This document shows, in pieces, positions 5,467 to 6,536 of a stretch of DNA of 6,536 nt; the first letter of the stretch is position 1, and each line of letters starts with the position of its first letter. The stretch spans positions 1 to 6,536 of the forward strand of contig USSI01000081.1 in the NCBI GenBank assembly GCA_900557315.1, written 5' to 3'. Source of the DNA: an uncultured Butyricicoccus sp. GTDB taxonomy: Bacteria; Bacillota; Clostridia; Oscillospirales; Butyricicoccaceae. The notes under the pieces are model-generated. The model did no database searches, was not told the origin of the DNA, and saw only the letters and a program-made list of their open reading frames with translations. The translations under genes and the position numbers were made by a program.

Positions 5467-6057
5467 CTATTTTTCATCCGGGAAAATCGGACGGAGCAGC
5501 CTGCCGCTGAGGATCACTACCGCAACCGAAGCGACCGACGCCCCCCAAACCGGCAGCATAATATCGAACGGTGCCGCGGCTCCGCAGGCTGCGCGTACAG
5601 CCGCTACGGTGGACGGGATCAGTTGTACGGATGCGGTATTCAAGGTGATTAAGGTCAGCACAGAATCCGGTGCGCCGCGCCTCCCCTCGAGCGTGTACAA
5701 CCGGTCTACGGCACGCAGCCCCAGCGGTGTAGCTGCATTGGACAGGCCCAGCAAATTGGCCGTCACGTTCGCGCTGACCGCCTCCATGGCCTGTTGGTCG
5801 GATGCAGCCCGGCCGAACAGTGGACGGAGCAGCGGCATCAGCAGCCGGGACAGTTTTTCTGCCGCCCCGGAGGCCTGGAGCAGCTCCATCATACCGCTCC
5901 AGAAACACATCAGGCCGGCGACACTGATTGCCAGTGTGACCGCCTCGGCCGCACCGGTACTGACCGCTTCGGTTACGTCACCCAGCCGTCCGGTAATCAC
6001 GCCGCATACGAGCGACAGCACCAGAAATGCAACCCAAACCGCGGACAACATCCGCAT
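5467..6057 (-). CDS. spmA: Spore maturation protein A
   Basis: Integral membrane partner of SpmB in spore-core dehydration, belonging to the same Gate/nucleoside-recognition superfamily. The start at 6057 gives 196 residues, the length of B. subtilis SpmA, and has AGGAG nine bases upstream; a second ATG two codons later (6051) is also possible. The frame stays open far upstream across the abrB start, but those residues are not SpmA-like. Hydrophobic segments are near 4-22, 38-58, 132-152 and 167-184. Family blocks are GDVTEAVSTGAAEAV (26-40), NVTANLLGLSNAATPLG (97-113) and TLNTASVQLIPSTVAAVR (138-155). In B. subtilis the spm genes are mother-cell sigma-E dependent; I see no convincing sigma-E promoter here. 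The TAG stop overlaps AGGAGG, yet the spmB start is 134 bases further on. It is divergent from abrB (91-base gap). Confidence 0.92.
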   Translation of the reverse strand: MRMLSAVWVAFLVLSLVCGVITGRLGDVTEAVSTGAAEAVTLAISVAGLMCFWSGMMELLQASGAAEKLSRLLMPLLRPLFGRAASDQQAMEAVSANVTANLLGLSNAATPLGLRAVDRLYTLEGRRGAPDSVLTLITLNTASVQLIPSTVAAVRAACGAAAPFDIMLPVWGASVASVAVVILSGRLLRPIFPDEK

Positions 6058-6098
6058 CTCTCCCCTCTCCTGCCCAATCTCCCCATCAAGGGATTTGG

Positions 6099-6107
6099 TG
6101 ATATGAT
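6099..6107 (+). promoter_or_regulatory. Extended -10 promoter candidate for abrB
   Basis: TG-A-TATGAT fits the extended -10 form TGNTATNAT, about 35 bases before the abrB Shine-Dalgarno. The expected -35 position has no good hexamer, which extended -10 promoters tolerate. On the minus strand, TATACT (6119-6114) could be a -10 for spmA, again with a poor -35. The two divergent promoters would then overlap. Confidence 0.4.
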
Positions 6108-6148
6108 ATAAAGAGTATAACTGAAAGAAATGAAGGAGTGTTACACAC

Positions 6149-6391
6149 ATGAAATCTACCGGTATTGTTCGTAAGGTTGATGAGCTTGGCCGTATTGTGC
6201 TACCCATCGAACTGCGCCGCACCATGAACATAGAGGTAAAGGATGCTTTGGAAATATATGTGGACGGAGATCAGATTGTGCTGAAGAAATATGAGCCGTC
6301 CTGCATCTTCTGCGGCAACGCCAAAGACATCGTCCATTTCAAGGGCAAAAACGTATGCAGCGCCTGTGCACATGAGCTTGGCCTGCTCTGA
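6149..6391 (+). CDS. abrB: AbrB/SpoVT-family transition-state regulator
   Basis: Small DNA-binding protein of the AbrB family, which represses stationary-phase and sporulation-linked genes during growth in Firmicutes. The N-terminal 50 residues (from MKSTGIVRKVDELGR on) form the swapped-hairpin DNA-binding domain. Arg8, Arg15, Arg23 and Arg24, the DNA-contacting arginines of B. subtilis AbrB, are all present. At 80 residues it is shorter than the Bacillus protein (about 94-96). The C-terminal part carries two CxxC pairs, Cys52/Cys55 and Cys70/Cys73, spaced 14 residues apart, as in clostridial AbrB proteins; this suggests a small zinc-binding knuckle instead of the Bacillus multimerisation domain. 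The ATG at 6149 follows AAGGAG (6133-6138) by ten bases. It lies next to and divergent from spmA, so local or self-regulation is plausible. SpoVT is the main alternative name but is much longer. Confidence 0.9.
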   Translation: MKSTGIVRKVDELGRIVLPIELRRTMNIEVKDALEIYVDGDQIVLKKYEPSCIFCGNAKDIVHFKGKNVCSACAHELGLL

Positions 6392-6402
6392 TTCCATTCT
6401 GT

Positions 6403-6426
6403 CTTGCCGTCCCAGGCGACGGCGAG
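6403..6426 (+). other. Stem-loop after abrB without U-tract
   Basis: CTTGCCGTC pairs with GACGGCGAG (one G-U pair) around the loop CCAGGC, 11 bases after the abrB stop. It is followed by GGAAATCTC, not uridines, so it is not a standard intrinsic terminator. Its right arm can instead pair with CCCTC at 6438-6442 (GAGGG, 6424-6428), and a bulged stem spans 6470-6490. It may be a 3' stabiliser, or a leader for whatever follows the window. Confidence 0.4.
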
Positions 6427-6536
6427 GGAAATCTCTCCCCTCCACTGAAAGAAATTGAAATGTCTTCCTGTCAGGCAGGATTGCCTTGACCGTATATACA
6501 TAGAAAAGCCTTCAGAACATAATTTTTCCGGCTGTC

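Noticed and set aside
6058..6130. Sigma-E promoter for spmA
   Set aside because: CATATCAC on the minus strand only loosely resembles CATACANT and no -35 element stands at the right distance.
6058..6231. N-terminal extension of SpmA by 58 residues
   Set aside because: The extension is antisense to the abrB start and is not SpmA-like; starting at 6057 gives the family's usual 196 residues with a good ribosome-binding site.

Overview
The window looks like a chromosomal piece of an endospore-forming, butyrate-type anaerobe of the class Clostridia. The moderately high GC and codon choice suggest an Oscillospirales-like gut lineage, but the genus cannot be named from sequence alone. The evidence is a plus-strand set of short-chain acyl-CoA genes, a convergent spmA-spmB spore-maturation pair, and a divergent AbrB-type transition-state regulator.

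Layout. (1) Positions 2-1345: a CoA-transferase of the propionate CoA-transferase/YdiF family, cut by the left window edge (about 76 residues missing). (2) Positions 1346-1524: an AT-rich control region with a sigma-A-like promoter, an inverted repeat just downstream of it, and a second dyad upstream. (3) Positions 1525-4634: thl (acetyl-CoA acetyltransferase), crt (3-hydroxybutyryl-CoA dehydratase) and hbd (3-hydroxybutyryl-CoA dehydrogenase). A 186-base, hairpin-rich spacer separates thl from crt; only 47 bases separate crt from hbd. (4) Positions 4647-4683: a near-ideal, bidirectional intrinsic terminator shared by the two convergent units. (5) Minus strand: spmA (6057-5467), then spmB (5332-4805), separated by an unusual AT-rich 134-base gap holding two concentric palindromes and an exact Spo0A-box match. 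(6) Positions 6149-6391: abrB on the plus strand, divergent from spmA. The last 145 bases hold hairpins but no gene I can support.

How the genes fit together. Thl condenses two acetyl-CoA, Hbd reduces acetoacetyl-CoA with NADH, and Crt dehydrates 3-hydroxybutyryl-CoA to crotonyl-CoA. The next enzymes, butyryl-CoA dehydrogenase and EtfAB, are not here, although they lie between crt and hbd in the classic clostridial operon. The CoA-transferase could exchange CoA between an acyl-CoA and acetate at the end of the route, but its codon use differs sharply from everything else in the window and it may be an independent or acquired gene. SpmA/SpmB act late in sporulation in spore-core dehydration.

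I see no wholly new system. The points most worth a second look are the structured thl-crt spacer, the spmA-spmB gap with its Spo0A-like box, the Ser-to-Gly change at a catalytic position of Hbd, and a loop insertion in Crt.
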